NCBI RefSeq assembly: GCF_021026345.1
Contig: NZ_JAJNCZ010000011.1
Location: forward strand, 83,796 to 147,795
Length of the DNA stretch: 64,000 nucleotides
Direction of reading: 5' to 3'
From: Rhizobium sp. GN54
Lineage (GTDB): Bacteria > Pseudomonadota > Alphaproteobacteria > Rhizobiales > Rhizobiaceae
Positions within the stretch are counted from its first letter, which is position 1, and each line of letters starts with the position of its first letter. Positions 1 to 9,308 of the stretch are shown one piece after another. The translations under genes and the position numbers were made by a program. The notes under the pieces were generated by a model that saw only the letters and a program-made list of their open reading frames with translations, was not told the origin of the DNA and ran no database searches.

Positions 1-921
1 TATCTCGAGGCCAACAAGAAGTCGGACAAGAGATACTATGTGCCGAGGCGTAAAGAAGGAGAGCCGATGCAGGTCGTATCGGTCGTCAACTTCAAGGGCG
101 GAAGCGGCAAGACCACCACTGCCGCGCATTTGGCGCAGTATCTCGCCCTCACCGGCCATCGTGTGTTAGCGATCGACCTTGACCCGCAGGCTTCCCTGAC
201 TTCGCTTTTCGGGATCCAGCCGGAGCTTGATGATACTGCCTCTCTTTATGAGGCTCTTCGATTTGACGACGAACGGAAGTCAATCGCTGACGTCATCCAG
301 CCGACCAACATTCCTGGACTGGATGTCGTGCCCGCTAACCTGGTTCTGCAGGAATACGAATATGACGTGCCACTGGCGATTTCATCCAAGAAGGGGGAGG
401 ATGGCCGACTCTTCTATATGCGGATCGCCAGCGCTCTGAAGCAGGTGGATGACAAGTACGATGTAGTCGTCATCGATTGCCCGCCTCAACTGGGCTATTT
501 GACGATTACCGCCCTCATGGCTTCCACCGGGATCCTTATCACCATTCATCCTCAGATGCTGGACATCATGTCGATGAGCCAGTTTCTTATGATGCTCGGG
601 GGGATCATGGGGCCGGTTGCGGAGGCCGGGGCCGAAATGCGTGTTCAGTGGTTCCGGTATCTTATCACCCGCTTTGAGCCCACGGATATTCCGCAGGCCC
701 AGATGGTCGGATTCATGCAGTCGATGTTCGCACAGCAGATGCTGAGAAACCACGTTCTGAAGTCCACTGCGATTTCCGACGCGTCCATCAAGAAGCAAAC
801 CCTGTACGAGGTTGAGCGGGGTGAATTTGTCCGGGCAACCTATGACAGGGCCATGGAGAGCTTGAATTCTACCAACGCCGAGATCGTGGAGCTCATCCAT
901 GGGGTTTGGGGGAGAAAATGA
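1..921 (+). CDS. repA: RepA, ParA-type partition ATPase (5' end outside window)
   Basis: This is the first gene of a repABC cassette. RepA is a cytoplasmic Walker-type ATPase that works with RepB to segregate the plasmid and represses the repABC promoter. The deviant ParA Walker A motif (KGGSGKTTT) lies near nt 94-120, the DLDPQASL motif follows at about nt 178-200, and VVVIDCPPQLGY is near nt 465-500. The frame is open from the first base of the window and encodes YLEANKKSDKRYYVPRR before the first ATG. Family members are about 400 aa and only about 306 codons are present, so the N-terminal quarter with its DNA-binding part lies upstream. The internal ATGs are not the true start. repB follows on the same strand. 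Confidence 0.95.
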   Translation, partial: YLEANKKSDKRYYVPRRKEGEPMQVVSVVNFKGGSGKTTTAAHLAQYLALTGHRVLAIDLDPQASLTSLFGIQPELDDTASLYEALRFDDERKSIADVIQPTNIPGLDVVPANLVLQEYEYDVPLAISSKKGEDGRLFYMRIASALKQVDDKYDVVVIDCPPQLGYLTITALMASTGILITIHPQMLDIMSMSQFLMMLGGIMGPVAEAGAEMRVQWFRYLITRFEPTDIPQAQMVGFMQSMFAQQMLRNHVLKSTAISDASIKKQTLYEVERGEFVRATYDRAMESLNSTNAEIVELIHGVWGRK

Positions 922-924
922 GCA

Positions 925-945
925 ACTTGTCAGCCGTTTTTTTCG
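925..945 (+). repeat. Direct repeat copy 1, just after repA
   Basis: ACTTGTCAGCCG followed by a run of seven T and CG starts four bases after the repA stop codon. The same block, with eight T, recurs after repC at 3464-3485. No stem precedes this copy, so it is not an obvious terminator here. It resembles half of the repABC parS palindrome only loosely (TTGTCAGC). Confidence 0.6.
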
Positions 946-1005
946 CCAATTGTTCTAGCTTTGCCAGTCCCTTACCGGCGTTGACGCAAGATTTGGAGTG
1001 CGCCC

Positions 1006-2001
1006 ATGTCCCGTAAAAATCCGTTCGCCAATCTGGATATGGACGCAATCTCGGCGAGCCAGACGCCGACAAAGCCTGGTTATGGCATGACAGGCGCCGC
1101 CAAGACGGTTGTTCGCTCCATTGAAGATATGGCCGAGAACACCAAGAAGCTCATGGAAGGCGAGGTGATCGTCGACCTCGATCCACACTTGGTCGACGTG
1201 TCCTTCGTATCTGATCGTCTTTCAGATGATGGAGAGGAGTTTCAGGAGCTGCTCGAGGCGATCAAGGGATCGGGTCAAACGACGCCTATTCTGGTTCGCC
1301 CAAGCTCGACAGATGCCAAGCGTTATATGGTGGTGTTCGGTCACCGTCGTCTCAGGGTCGCTCGTGAGCTTGGAGTTCCAGTCAAGGCTATTGTCAAGAA
1401 GCTCGATGATATCACTTCGGCGATCGTGCAGGGTCAGGAAAACGCGGCCCGCTCGAACCTGTCGTTCATTGAACGCGCCTATTTCGCCCAGAACCTGATC
1501 GCGTCTGGAATGACCAAGGAAACTGTTCGGTCATCGCTCGCCATCGACGAGGCGATGCTCTCAAAGATGCTCGCAGTCGTCGAAGCGGTGCCAGCCTCCG
1601 TCATTCAAGCCCTGGGTGCATCCAAGAAGATTGGCCGTGACCGATGGCTCAGCCTCCGGCAGTTGATCCTGGCCCCTGCCCTCTCGAAGGCCGCTGCTGA
1701 GCATGCAGCATCGGCCGAATTCCAGAAGGTCCCCGAAGCCGAGCGGTTCGATGAGCTTCATGATTACGTGAAGCGGTACAAGGCCAAATCGGCTGCGAAA
1801 AAGCCCAAAGCCGATACCGCAGCAAAAGGCTGGGTATCGTCCGATCGCTCTCTGAATCTCGCGATGACCGCCAAAGCAAAGAAAGTTGCCATCGAGCTCA
1901 CGAATGTCGAAGCCAAGCCCTTCAGCGAATGGCTGTCTTCTCGCATGGACCGCTTGTACGAGGAGTACAAGGGGTCGAAGAACGAAACCAACGGAGACTG
2001 A
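1006..2001 (+). CDS. repB: RepB, ParB-type centromere-binding partition protein
   Basis: RepB binds the plasmid parS sites and stimulates RepA for plasmid segregation. The protein is 331 aa, usual for the family. The N-terminus MSRKNPFANL is the typical RepB opening. A ParB/Srx-like domain with TPILVRPS and the GHRRLRVA motif lies at about residues 90-125, followed by the ENAARSNLSFIERA region and a helix-turn-helix. The C-terminal third is Lys-rich and probably carries the dimerisation region. It is the second gene of the operon, 84 nt after repA, and is followed by the antisense-RNA region and repC. No full parS palindrome was found nearby. Confidence 0.95.
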   Translation: MSRKNPFANLDMDAISASQTPTKPGYGMTGAAKTVVRSIEDMAENTKKLMEGEVIVDLDPHLVDVSFVSDRLSDDGEEFQELLEAIKGSGQTTPILVRPSSTDAKRYMVVFGHRRLRVARELGVPVKAIVKKLDDITSAIVQGQENAARSNLSFIERAYFAQNLIASGMTKETVRSSLAIDEAMLSKMLAVVEAVPASVIQALGASKKIGRDRWLSLRQLILAPALSKAAAEHAASAEFQKVPEAERFDELHDYVKRYKAKSAAKKPKADTAAKGWVSSDRSLNLAMTAKAKKVAIELTNVEAKPFSEWLSSRMDRLYEEYKGSKNETNGD

Positions 2002-2011
2002 ACCGCAAAAG

Positions 2012-2090
2012 AAAAAGGCCCCCGAACGGCGAACCGTGGAAGCCTCTCTCGTCATCTCTAGCAGGATCGAGAATCGCATTTCCCGGAATC
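2012..2090 (-). ncRNA. ctRNA / incA counter-transcribed antisense RNA of repABC
   Basis: The repB-repC interval of repABC plasmids encodes an antisense RNA on the opposite strand that limits RepC synthesis and sets incompatibility. Read on the minus strand, this interval ends in a terminator-like hairpin (ACGG-TTCG-CCGT inside AGGC/GCCT, 2016-2045) followed by five T (2016-2012). The block around 2045-2110 (CTAGCAGGATCGAGAATCG, CCCGGAATCACAG) is of the kind conserved in this family. The 5' end of the RNA is not determined; the right boundary given here is approximate. Confidence 0.6.
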
Positions 2091-2157
2091 ACAGTCAAGA
2101 GTCTTGGCGCCGATTTGGTGAGCGGATTTCCTTTGCCTGAAGCAAGGTAAGAGAAAA

Positions 2158-3402
2158 ATGCAGACGGGACATGTGACGACGCCCTTTGGGCGGCGGCCGA
2201 TGTCGCTCGCCTTGGTACGCAGCCAAATGGCGATCGAGAATCCGCGGCCGGAAACGAGCATCGAGAAGTGGAAGGTCTTTCGAGACGTATGTGAGGCACG
2301 GGAACGGCTGGGAATCCAGGACCGGGCACTCGCCGTCCTTGATGCCCTGCTGACGTTTCACCCTCACGCGGAACTCGATCCGAGCCAGGGCCTGGTCGTA
2401 TTCCCATCCAACGCCCAGTTGTCAGTGCGGGCTCATGGAATCACCGAGACGACGCTACGCCGGCAACTCGCCGCGCTTGTCGATGCCGGCCTTATCCTGC
2501 GGCGCGACAGCCCGAACGGTAAACGCTACGCGCACCGCAACCGGGATGGCGAGATCGAACAGGCCTACGGGTTTGACCTTACGCCGCTGCTGGCTCGTGC
2601 CACGGAACTCGCCTTGATGGCACAGGATGTCGCCGCTGAGCGCGTGCGCTTTCGTAGGGCAAGGGAAGCGCTGACGATCTGCCGTCGCGATGTGCGCAAA
2701 TTGATCTCGGCCGCGCTGGAAGACGGCGCTACGGGCAATTGGGATCAGGTGGAGTCCGAGTACGTCAGCATCCTCGCACGCCTCCCGCGCTACCCGAACC
2801 GGTTACAAGTTGAGACCACGCTCGACGAAATGCAGCTCCTACGGGAAGAGGTGCTCAACATCCTGGAAATGCAGCTTAAAACAGATGGAATGCACGGCAA
2901 TGCCATTCAGGATGACCGCCACATACAGAATTCAAATACCGAATCCATAAATGAACTTGAACCTAGCTCTGGAAAAGAGCAGGGCGGAAGCCTCGGGTAT
3001 AAGCCACAAGCTAACAGCGCGCCGATCGAGCGGGAGAAGGCGAAGCCTGAACCGATAAAGGCTTTCCCGCTTGGAATGGTTCTCCGGGCCTGCCCCCAGA
3101 TAACTGATTATGGGCCCGGCGGGCGCATCGAGCACTGGCGCGAACTCATGAAGGCGGCCATCGTTGTGCGCTCAATGCTCGGCGTCAGCCCCTCTGCCTA
3201 CGAGGAGGCGTGCAACGCCATGGGACCGGAAAATGCCGCGGTGGCGATGGCATGTATTCTCGAGCGGTCAAAATTCATAACGTCGGCAGGCGGCTATCTG
3301 CGGGATCTTACCAGGCGCTCTGAGCGCGGCGAGTTTTCCCTTGGGCCTATGTTGATGGCTCTGATGAAGGCAACTGACCAAAGAGACCAAAGAACTGCGT
3401 GA
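2158..3402 (+). CDS. repC: RepC replication initiator
   Basis: RepC is the essential initiator of repABC plasmids and binds an origin inside its own coding sequence. The product is 414 aa, close to the family norm of 400-440. The N-terminus (MQTGHVTTPFGRRPMSL) is characteristic. A winged-helix-like segment with TETTLRRQLAALVDAGL lies around residues 94-115. An AT-rich stretch at about 2925-2965 inside the gene is where the family's oriV is expected. The start is the ATG preceded by AAGGTAAGAG. Expression is expected to be limited by the antisense RNA immediately upstream. Identification rests on sequence pattern and gene order. Confidence 0.94.
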   Translation: MQTGHVTTPFGRRPMSLALVRSQMAIENPRPETSIEKWKVFRDVCEARERLGIQDRALAVLDALLTFHPHAELDPSQGLVVFPSNAQLSVRAHGITETTLRRQLAALVDAGLILRRDSPNGKRYAHRNRDGEIEQAYGFDLTPLLARATELALMAQDVAAERVRFRRAREALTICRRDVRKLISAALEDGATGNWDQVESEYVSILARLPRYPNRLQVETTLDEMQLLREEVLNILEMQLKTDGMHGNAIQDDRHIQNSNTESINELEPSSGKEQGGSLGYKPQANSAPIEREKAKPEPIKAFPLGMVLRACPQITDYGPGGRIEHWRELMKAAIVVRSMLGVSPSAYEEACNAMGPENAAVAMACILERSKFITSAGGYLRDLTRRSERGEFSLGPMLMALMKATDQRDQRTA

Positions 3403-3420
3403 CGATGGAGCGACGCAGCG

Positions 3421-3482
3421 GGCCGACAAGCGGCGAAATCCGCTCCCGAGCCTTCAATAGGTCACTTGTCAGCCGTTTTTTT
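3421..3482 (+). terminator. Putative Rho-independent terminator after repC (contains repeat copy 2)
   Basis: GGCCGACAAG (3421-3430) pairs, with one mismatch, with CTTGTCAGCC (3465-3474). A run of eight T follows the stem. A small inner hairpin (CGG/CCG) sits in the long loop. The right arm is the second copy of the repeat seen after repA. The stem is imperfect, so confidence is moderate. Confidence 0.45.
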
Positions 3483-3550
3483 TCGTGATTTTCTTTTCTG
3501 ATACAGGGAGTTACTGGCACTGAACGCCAGTTCTGAGGGGTCGCCAGCCT

Positions 3551-4849
3551 ATGTGGAAAGCAAAGGAAAAGCAGATCGGCGTCGAGCAGATCAACGGTCA
3601 TGTGCCCAGGAGGAACCGCTTGATCACCGGTCGAGCGCCGGAGAATATCGAAATGCTGTTCACACCCGCCGAGCTGTACGGTGCGATGGCGCAATGCTCC
3701 AGCAGGGCGAAGATGGACCAGCGCGCCGCGAGGGCTCAGGTCCAGATGTGCCGACACCTTATCGCCCGGCACGTTGATGACAAGAATGAGCGCTTTGCGT
3801 TGCTAGATACTGCCCGGACCCTCAAGGACTACGTCGGAAAGACGATGACCGGCCTGGTCGGCGACGGCATTGCCTACCTCCAAGATGGTCCGGGATGGAT
3901 ACCGCTGGATGGATCATTTCGAAAACCATGAAGTCCACGGCAAACGTCCGACCACTCGTTCTCCGGATTACGTCTTCAGCCGTTCGGGGGATATGTTTGT
4001 CGCCCTTGCGGAGTCGAAAGCGACCAAGGGAGCGTCCAGGGCAGCTTTCACGAAGACTGTCAGGGAAGGCTACAAGGAGCAGGTCGAGCCTTATCTGGGT
4101 CGCAAAATCGGTTCCTGGGTAGCGTCGCATGGCTATGCGGTCGGCAGCTGGATGAAATCTGTAAAGAAAGCGGAGATATTCATCGACCACACGGCACATG
4201 ATGGACTACCCCCCGGGACAAGGACGACGGCCCCTCCGAACGCTCTGATCCAGGAGACGTGCTGTTTGGCAGCTATTGCGGTGTGCTGACTCTTCTCTTC
4301 GGGCCCGAGGTCGGGGAGGCTGCCCGCGATCGTACCTGGAAACCTTCGGAGCAGAGCTTTACCACGGTTGAATGGCTCGGCCGAACCTGGATTGTTGGAG
4401 AAGACGCAGAGTGGGAGCCGCTGGTCATCACCGCCAAAGAGCACTTGATCTTCAGGTCAGGACCGGTGAGGCTCGTGAATGGCATGGCGCTGGATCTGGA
4501 AATTGCTCAGCGCATCTTTACCTTCATCGAGTCGAGCCAAGTCGGGATCGACCTCATGGCAGAACTTCCAGAGTTTCCGACGGATATCGTCGAGGCAGCA
4601 AAGCGATCCGGAGGAGCAATCTTTCCAGACGGATTCGCGGTCTTGGGTCGCGACGAGGATCTAATCCTCTATTCGACGATATTGGTGAAGCCGCCGGCGC
4701 AAGCAGAGCCTGCCTTGGTCGAACGCGAGCCAGAGGCAGAAGGCCTTTTCGCCGAGGGAATTTCGGTGATCGATGCTCGCTCGTATGCTGCCCCTCATAC
4801 TGAAGTCGCTGAGGACAAGCAGACGCTGCTTTACATCACTCGGGACTAG
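3551..4849 (+). pseudogene. Unknown gene interrupted by two compensating frameshifts
   Basis: Three overlapping + frames read like one protein broken twice. Segment 1 (from 3551) reads to GDGIAYLQ near 3885. The sense then moves to the next frame (GYRWMDHFENHEVHG ... FIDHTAHDG) up to about 4208, and after a six-C run (4209-4214) it returns to the first frame (RDKDDGPSERSDPGDV, then a segment ending at 4849). Outside those spans each frame turns into unlikely sequence or a stop. One added base near 3885 and one lost C in the C-run would restore an open frame of about 430 codons. No family is recognised; SPDYVF...LAESKAT may hint at a nuclease-like E-x-K motif. Sequencing error is the alternative to true decay. 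Confidence 0.5.
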
Positions 4850-5088
4850 GGGTGGAATTTGCCCGGCCACTTATGCTTGAAGTCGTCGCTTGCCCCAACT
4901 AAGAAGCCCGGGATCGGCTCCTCGGAGAAGGATTGTCTGACCGTCGTCGCCTTCTGTGTGCTTTCGAGGATCCGGCGAGCTCCTGTTCCATGGAGCCGGC
5001 CGCGGCGAACCGCAGACACGGTCTGCAACGTACTAGCGCAGATGAAGAGATGAATTGACACAACAGGTTCTCGGACCCGGAAGAACTC

Positions 5089-6147
5089 ATGCCGCTCCTA
5101 TTTTGCAATATCGCCTGGATGAAGAATTATGCAGGCCGCGATGCCAAGGACCCTCCGAAAGGTGGGGGTGGCTACGTAGTCTCCGAGGGAAGAGCCGGGG
5201 AGGAATTGAACTTCGTTGAAGCCGACGATGGCTATGTCTACGGCCACTTCGAAACAATCAAGAACGACGTCGATCGCGATGTAAAAATCGAGAGATTGGG
5301 GGCGTCGCCCTCAGCCGAGTTCATCGATGGTGTCGATGTCGTCTGGACTGCCCCTGTCGATGGAAGGGATCCGCGCTGCGTAATCGGATGGTACAAGAAT
5401 GCGCGAGTCTATCGTAAACGCCAGAGGTTTGATGGCGTATACCCTTCCGGCCAGCATGAGGATGATGAAGTCCTGAGCTTCCGGGTACGAGCGCGGGCCG
5501 AGGACGCGCATCTCATTCCCGTGAAAAAGCGTGATGAAGGCCTTTACCTTGAACGTGGGAAAGGCTGGAGCGGGCAGGCGAGCTGGTGGTATGCGGATGA
5601 CACGTCTGACCCGGCGGCAAGGAGCTTTGTAGAAAATATCCGCGCGATCATTGGGGGGGAATTGCCCGCTTTTGATCGGCCACCCGCGCGCAGTAGGGTG
5701 AAGCATCGGGCGGGTCAAGCAGCGGCTGACGGTTACACCAGGTATGTGAAACGTCATGAGGTGCAGATCAGCCCCCGGCACAACAAACTCGAAAGGCTAC
5801 TTAAAGACTATCTGCAACGGACAATCCCTGGTGTTCAATTTCTTCCTACCTTTTGCGACGACATGCGATTTACAGATGGGAAGAGCCTGGACGTGATGGT
5901 CGAGGTCAAGCCTACCGAGACATCAATTGTTCGGTTTGCTATCCGCACAGCGATGGGACAGCTACTCGACTATCGTCAACAACAACGGTGGGAAGGGAAG
6001 CAACTGATCGTGGTGGAAACTGAAGTGACCAAAGCCGACGACAGAGCCTTGGCGCTGGAGAACGGCTTCGGTCTCGCCTGGCCTTCTGGCAAGGGCGATT
6101 TCAAGATCCTCTGGCCTCCCGCACCGAAATCAGCTGAGGGTTGGTAA
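5089..6147 (+). CDS. Predicted restriction-like nuclease with N-terminal domain shared with HNH-type proteins
   Basis: The 352-aa protein has two visible parts. The N-terminal 130 residues (LLFCNIAWMKNY, YVYGHFE, VVWTAP, VIGWYKNARVYR) resemble a domain I know from the N-terminus of some bacterial HNH endonucleases of defence loci. The C-terminal part (about residues 235-345) looks like a PD-(D/E)XK fold: LDVMVEVKP supplies Asp and E-x-K, followed by a helix with AMGQLLDYRQQQR and a strand LIVVETE. A role in cutting foreign or modified DNA is inferred, not shown. It stands alone, 240 nt after the frameshifted gene, and points towards the leftward gene at 6247-7890. Specificity cannot be read from sequence. 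Confidence 0.6.
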   Translation: MPLLFCNIAWMKNYAGRDAKDPPKGGGGYVVSEGRAGEELNFVEADDGYVYGHFETIKNDVDRDVKIERLGASPSAEFIDGVDVVWTAPVDGRDPRCVIGWYKNARVYRKRQRFDGVYPSGQHEDDEVLSFRVRARAEDAHLIPVKKRDEGLYLERGKGWSGQASWWYADDTSDPAARSFVENIRAIIGGELPAFDRPPARSRVKHRAGQAAADGYTRYVKRHEVQISPRHNKLERLLKDYLQRTIPGVQFLPTFCDDMRFTDGKSLDVMVEVKPTETSIVRFAIRTAMGQLLDYRQQQRWEGKQLIVVETEVTKADDRALALENGFGLAWPSGKGDFKILWPPAPKSAEGW

Positions 6148-6246
6148 AGCCGTAGGCCGGCTGAGGGCGAAGGATCGGCCTAGCAGATGGAGCTTGTCCG
6201 GACATCAGTTACGTATCTTTCGAAGATCAAACGCCACGCGCAAAGA

Positions 6247-7890
6247 TCAACGCCGATTTCGTGGTGGTCTCAGAGCGGCTTTCTGTTGCCGTTTTCGGAT
6301 CCTTTTACAGCCGCGACACGCCACCCCATTCTTCTCGAGATTAGAAAACGTAGCTGAGTAGAGACCTTCTTCACAGTCCGGAAGGCAGCTGAATTTGTAA
6401 CGCGTTTTCGTCGCGTTGATGTAGCTTGGGCCTAAGAAAGTCACGCCATACTTTGCTGCTTGAGCAACCATTTTTGCGGTCTTCTCTTGTGCGATTTTCT
6501 CTCGCCGGCATCGAGGGCATAGACCGGGTGACCCATCCGCGGTGCGGCTTTTGTGCCTCGCAAGCTTCTGAACAAAAGGACCGAGCGGCACCTTAGCAAA
6601 ATGCTGGCAGCCCAAATACTGAATCGTGAACCTGTTCGTTCTAATTTGCTTGTCTGGCCCGCGCGAAGTCGTCGGACGATCTTGGCCCAACGCAAGGCGG
6701 ATGCCATAGGCTTCTAGAAAGGCGCGATGTTTCGAAATAGTTTCTGCGACACGGTCGCGGCGCTTGTCGTATTCGATCCTCTTCGCGTCAACGACGACAA
6801 GTCCGTCTAATAAGCGTCCGGCTATATAGTGGCGCCTACCAGTCGCAACTCGTCCAGTCGATTTCTCTTTGACCTTTACCTCTACATTGCCTGGTCCGGA
6901 AACCGGGCCAAGAAGGACATATCCGTGGTCGGCGCAAAGCTCTTGGAAGGCAGCCCATCCAGCGTCGCTCCGTTCTGCGGACAACTGGTCGAGGACGATG
7001 CTCCAGCAGTTGGCGCAGCCCGATCGGCCGCGAGACCATCCCCGGCGCAGTTGGCTTAACGAGCTTCTCCAATCATGCCCACAACTTCGGCACGTCACCG
7101 CTAGGTCGGTGAGGCCCAACCAAGGACCGGAGCGCAACGCCAGACCGTTCTCGTCAAGTAGTGCTGAGGTTCGCCGGGCTTCGCTGAAACCAGAGAACAA
7201 CTCCTCAAATCCTGGAAGCGGTCGGCCCGGGACTTCAACATTGCTGTCGGCAAGGGATTCGAAGAAGATTCTGACGATTTCCTGAATTGGATCGACTCTT
7301 TCATTCACGGCCCTTTTGACGACCTTGCTTACCTCCGCAAGTTCCAGCCACAACTCGACATGCCTGTAGTCCTTAAATCGTGAGTGCGTCGAACTCAGCG
7401 CCCTCTTGAGCTCGTCGCGTCGGACGATTTCGTCAATTGGTGTTTTCGTCGCGAGACCCTGCTTCGGTGCGTCGGGATCGTGCAACGAGCTTTGGCACTC
7501 TACCGTGATCCGGTGGTGGTCAGAAACCAGATCAATCTCAAGCCTTAAATCAGGATTGTCAGGGTCAAAGCCTTTTTCGCGAACCTTGTGCCATTTTCCT
7601 TCTGGGAGGTAGTAGTTGAATAGTGCGCGAGCAAGCCGTTCACCGTAACTCAAGGCTGGACAATCTGGACATCTGCGATGACGCTGCTCCCGCCAAGATG
7701 CTTGGAATTCGTGCCCTTCGCTGCACCGCCAACCGATAACGTCGCTCGCTGTTACGTCGCGATCTATGATCGGAACGAAGCCAATCACGGCCGCCTTTTG
7801 GACGAGGACAGATAATGGGATTGCGTAACGATCCCGCAACTCTTCAGCGTCAGTCCCGCCGATGTCACTCTCAAACAGCGTCTCGAACAA
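6247..7890 (-). CDS. Zinc-ribbon-repeat protein with Vsr/EDxHD-like nuclease segment
   Basis: The 547-aa product has at least four Cys/His clusters of treble-clef or zinc-ribbon type: WRCSEGHEF...CPDC near residue 55-76, TCRSCGHDW...CANC near the middle, CQHF...CPRC, and CLPDC...CRGCKR near the C-terminus. Between the first two is GERLARALFNYYL, then LRLEIDL and ITVECQSSLHD, which fits the acidic/E...H pattern of Vsr-like and homing-endonuclease-like folds. Similar zinc-ribbon arrays occur in homing endonucleases and phage- or defence-linked proteins. A DNA-binding nuclease role is inferred. It lies between the plasmid core and the recombinase gene and has no obvious operon partner. Confidence 0.55.
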   Translation of the reverse strand: MFETLFESDIGGTDAEELRDRYAIPLSVLVQKAAVIGFVPIIDRDVTASDVIGWRCSEGHEFQASWREQRHRRCPDCPALSYGERLARALFNYYLPEGKWHKVREKGFDPDNPDLRLEIDLVSDHHRITVECQSSLHDPDAPKQGLATKTPIDEIVRRDELKRALSSTHSRFKDYRHVELWLELAEVSKVVKRAVNERVDPIQEIVRIFFESLADSNVEVPGRPLPGFEELFSGFSEARRTSALLDENGLALRSGPWLGLTDLAVTCRSCGHDWRSSLSQLRRGWSRGRSGCANCWSIVLDQLSAERSDAGWAAFQELCADHGYVLLGPVSGPGNVEVKVKEKSTGRVATGRRHYIAGRLLDGLVVVDAKRIEYDKRRDRVAETISKHRAFLEAYGIRLALGQDRPTTSRGPDKQIRTNRFTIQYLGCQHFAKVPLGPFVQKLARHKSRTADGSPGLCPRCRREKIAQEKTAKMVAQAAKYGVTFLGPSYINATKTRYKFSCLPDCEEGLYSATFSNLEKNGVACRGCKRIRKRQQKAALRPPRNRR

Positions 7891-8070
7891 TCACTATCGC
7901 TCCGGTTGTCGACATCTAATCGACCACGATTACGATCAACGATGTTGCAATAGCTTTAAGACGGGAGAAAATGAGGCCTTTCAGTCCTCGAGCTTCACAA
8001 AGTGCGGGCAGCTTATGTCTGCGACGAGTACGCCCCGGCAGGAAAAGTACGCGTCGGGCCGGCTGCGCGG

Positions 8071-9219
8071 TTAGAGAAGCCGTGCTGCCCGACCACTTCG
8101 CCGGGCCGCGCTGTTGTAGTAATCTGAAGCCTGTTGGACGGAACGGTGACGCGACTGTTCCATTGCCTCGGGGAGGGGAATGCCACGGTTGGAAGCTTCG
8201 GTAAGATACCCGGACCTTAGCCCGTGCGCAGAAAATTCTCTCGGATCCAGCCGCGCCAACTCCGCTCGCTGCTTCAGGATCGCATTGACCGACTGCGGAT
8301 CGAGCGCCCGCCGCGAGACTGTTCCCCACCTGCCGATCGCCCGAAACACACTGCCTTTGTCGATCTTCGCCGCGGCCAGCCAAGCATTCAACGCCTCGAC
8401 AGGCCGACCGGTGAGATAGACGACGTCATCACGCTCGCCGGTCGAGGTCTTGGTGCGGCCGAGATGGATGGCTAGAGAGGGGAGGGGAGGGCCGCCCGGC
8501 ACTTCGATCGGCGGCTCGGCGACCAGTTGCTCGCACCGCAATCCGGCGACCTCACTGCGTCGGCGGCCGCCTGAGGCAAAGGCGACCATAAGGATCGCTT
8601 GGTCGCGGATATCGCGCAGACCGTCGGTCGCGCAAGTCGCAAGTAGTTTGGAAAGCACGTCGCCGGTCACGGCCTTTGCGCTCTTGCGGCGCCGCTGACG
8701 TGGGACGGCGCGCACGGCGAGGCGGATGGCGGACTTGAGGGCAGGGGAGGCGAAGGCGCCGTCGAGTCCGCGCCATTTCGTCAGGGTCGACCAGTTCGCC
8801 AGGCGCCGGCGTACCGTCGCCGGCGCGTGCGGACCAACCGATTTGAGAAAACCCTGGCGACGCAGTTTTTCGTCGACATCGGCTGGCATGCCGTGATCGG
8901 CATCAGTCTCACGCCGCTCCGGGTCCCAGAGGTGATGGGCGACGAATTTGAGCAGCAGGGCTTCCGGCGCTGGCCAGGGCAGCGACTTTCTGGTCGCGGC
9001 CAGTCCCCAGGCTTCGAGATAGGCGAGATCCGAGGTCAGCGCCCGAAGTGTGTTGTCGCCCATGCCCTGGTTGACGAGATGGCGTAGAGTCTCGACGTCG
9101 TGGTCGTTGAGCAGCTCGGCCAGCTCGTCGCGGCGCTCCATCGGCAGCACGGCGGCGATGGTGTCGAGCTCTTCGGCGCGTCGCTCGACGGCGGTGAGTG
9201 ATGTTTTGGCTTTGGCCAC
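8071..9219 (-). CDS. Tyrosine site-specific recombinase (integrase)
   Basis: Phage-integrase-family recombinase of 382 aa that breaks and rejoins DNA through a catalytic tyrosine. The catalytic set is visible: Arg in SGGRRRSEVAGL (about residues 217-226), HGLR (332-335), His in SRHRSVQQASDYY (358), and Tyr 367 or 368 in the same motif. The N-terminal half holds a core-binding SAM-like domain (DNTLRALTSDLAYLEAW). It is divergent from the DUF1612 gene at 9418, with an inverted repeat in the shared 198-bp interval. It could resolve plasmid multimers or have integrated the accessory region to its right. No matching attachment sites were identified. Confidence 0.88.
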   Translation of the reverse strand: MAKAKTSLTAVERRAEELDTIAAVLPMERRDELAELLNDHDVETLRHLVNQGMGDNTLRALTSDLAYLEAWGLAATRKSLPWPAPEALLLKFVAHHLWDPERRETDADHGMPADVDEKLRRQGFLKSVGPHAPATVRRRLANWSTLTKWRGLDGAFASPALKSAIRLAVRAVPRQRRRKSAKAVTGDVLSKLLATCATDGLRDIRDQAILMVAFASGGRRRSEVAGLRCEQLVAEPPIEVPGGPPLPSLAIHLGRTKTSTGERDDVVYLTGRPVEALNAWLAAAKIDKGSVFRAIGRWGTVSRRALDPQSVNAILKQRAELARLDPREFSAHGLRSGYLTEASNRGIPLPEAMEQSRHRSVQQASDYYNSAARRSGRAARLL

Positions 9220-9308
9220 GGACGCTCCGAAATCGCTGTATTCGGCGGCCTCCAGGGCCGTGATTTGCCCCGATTCTTGCTGATTTGCGTCTCCAGATCA
9301 ACTACCAT

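Noticed and set aside
925..945. Repeat after repA as a complete parS site
   Set aside because: The 16-bp repABC palindrome needs a second half-site, which is missing.
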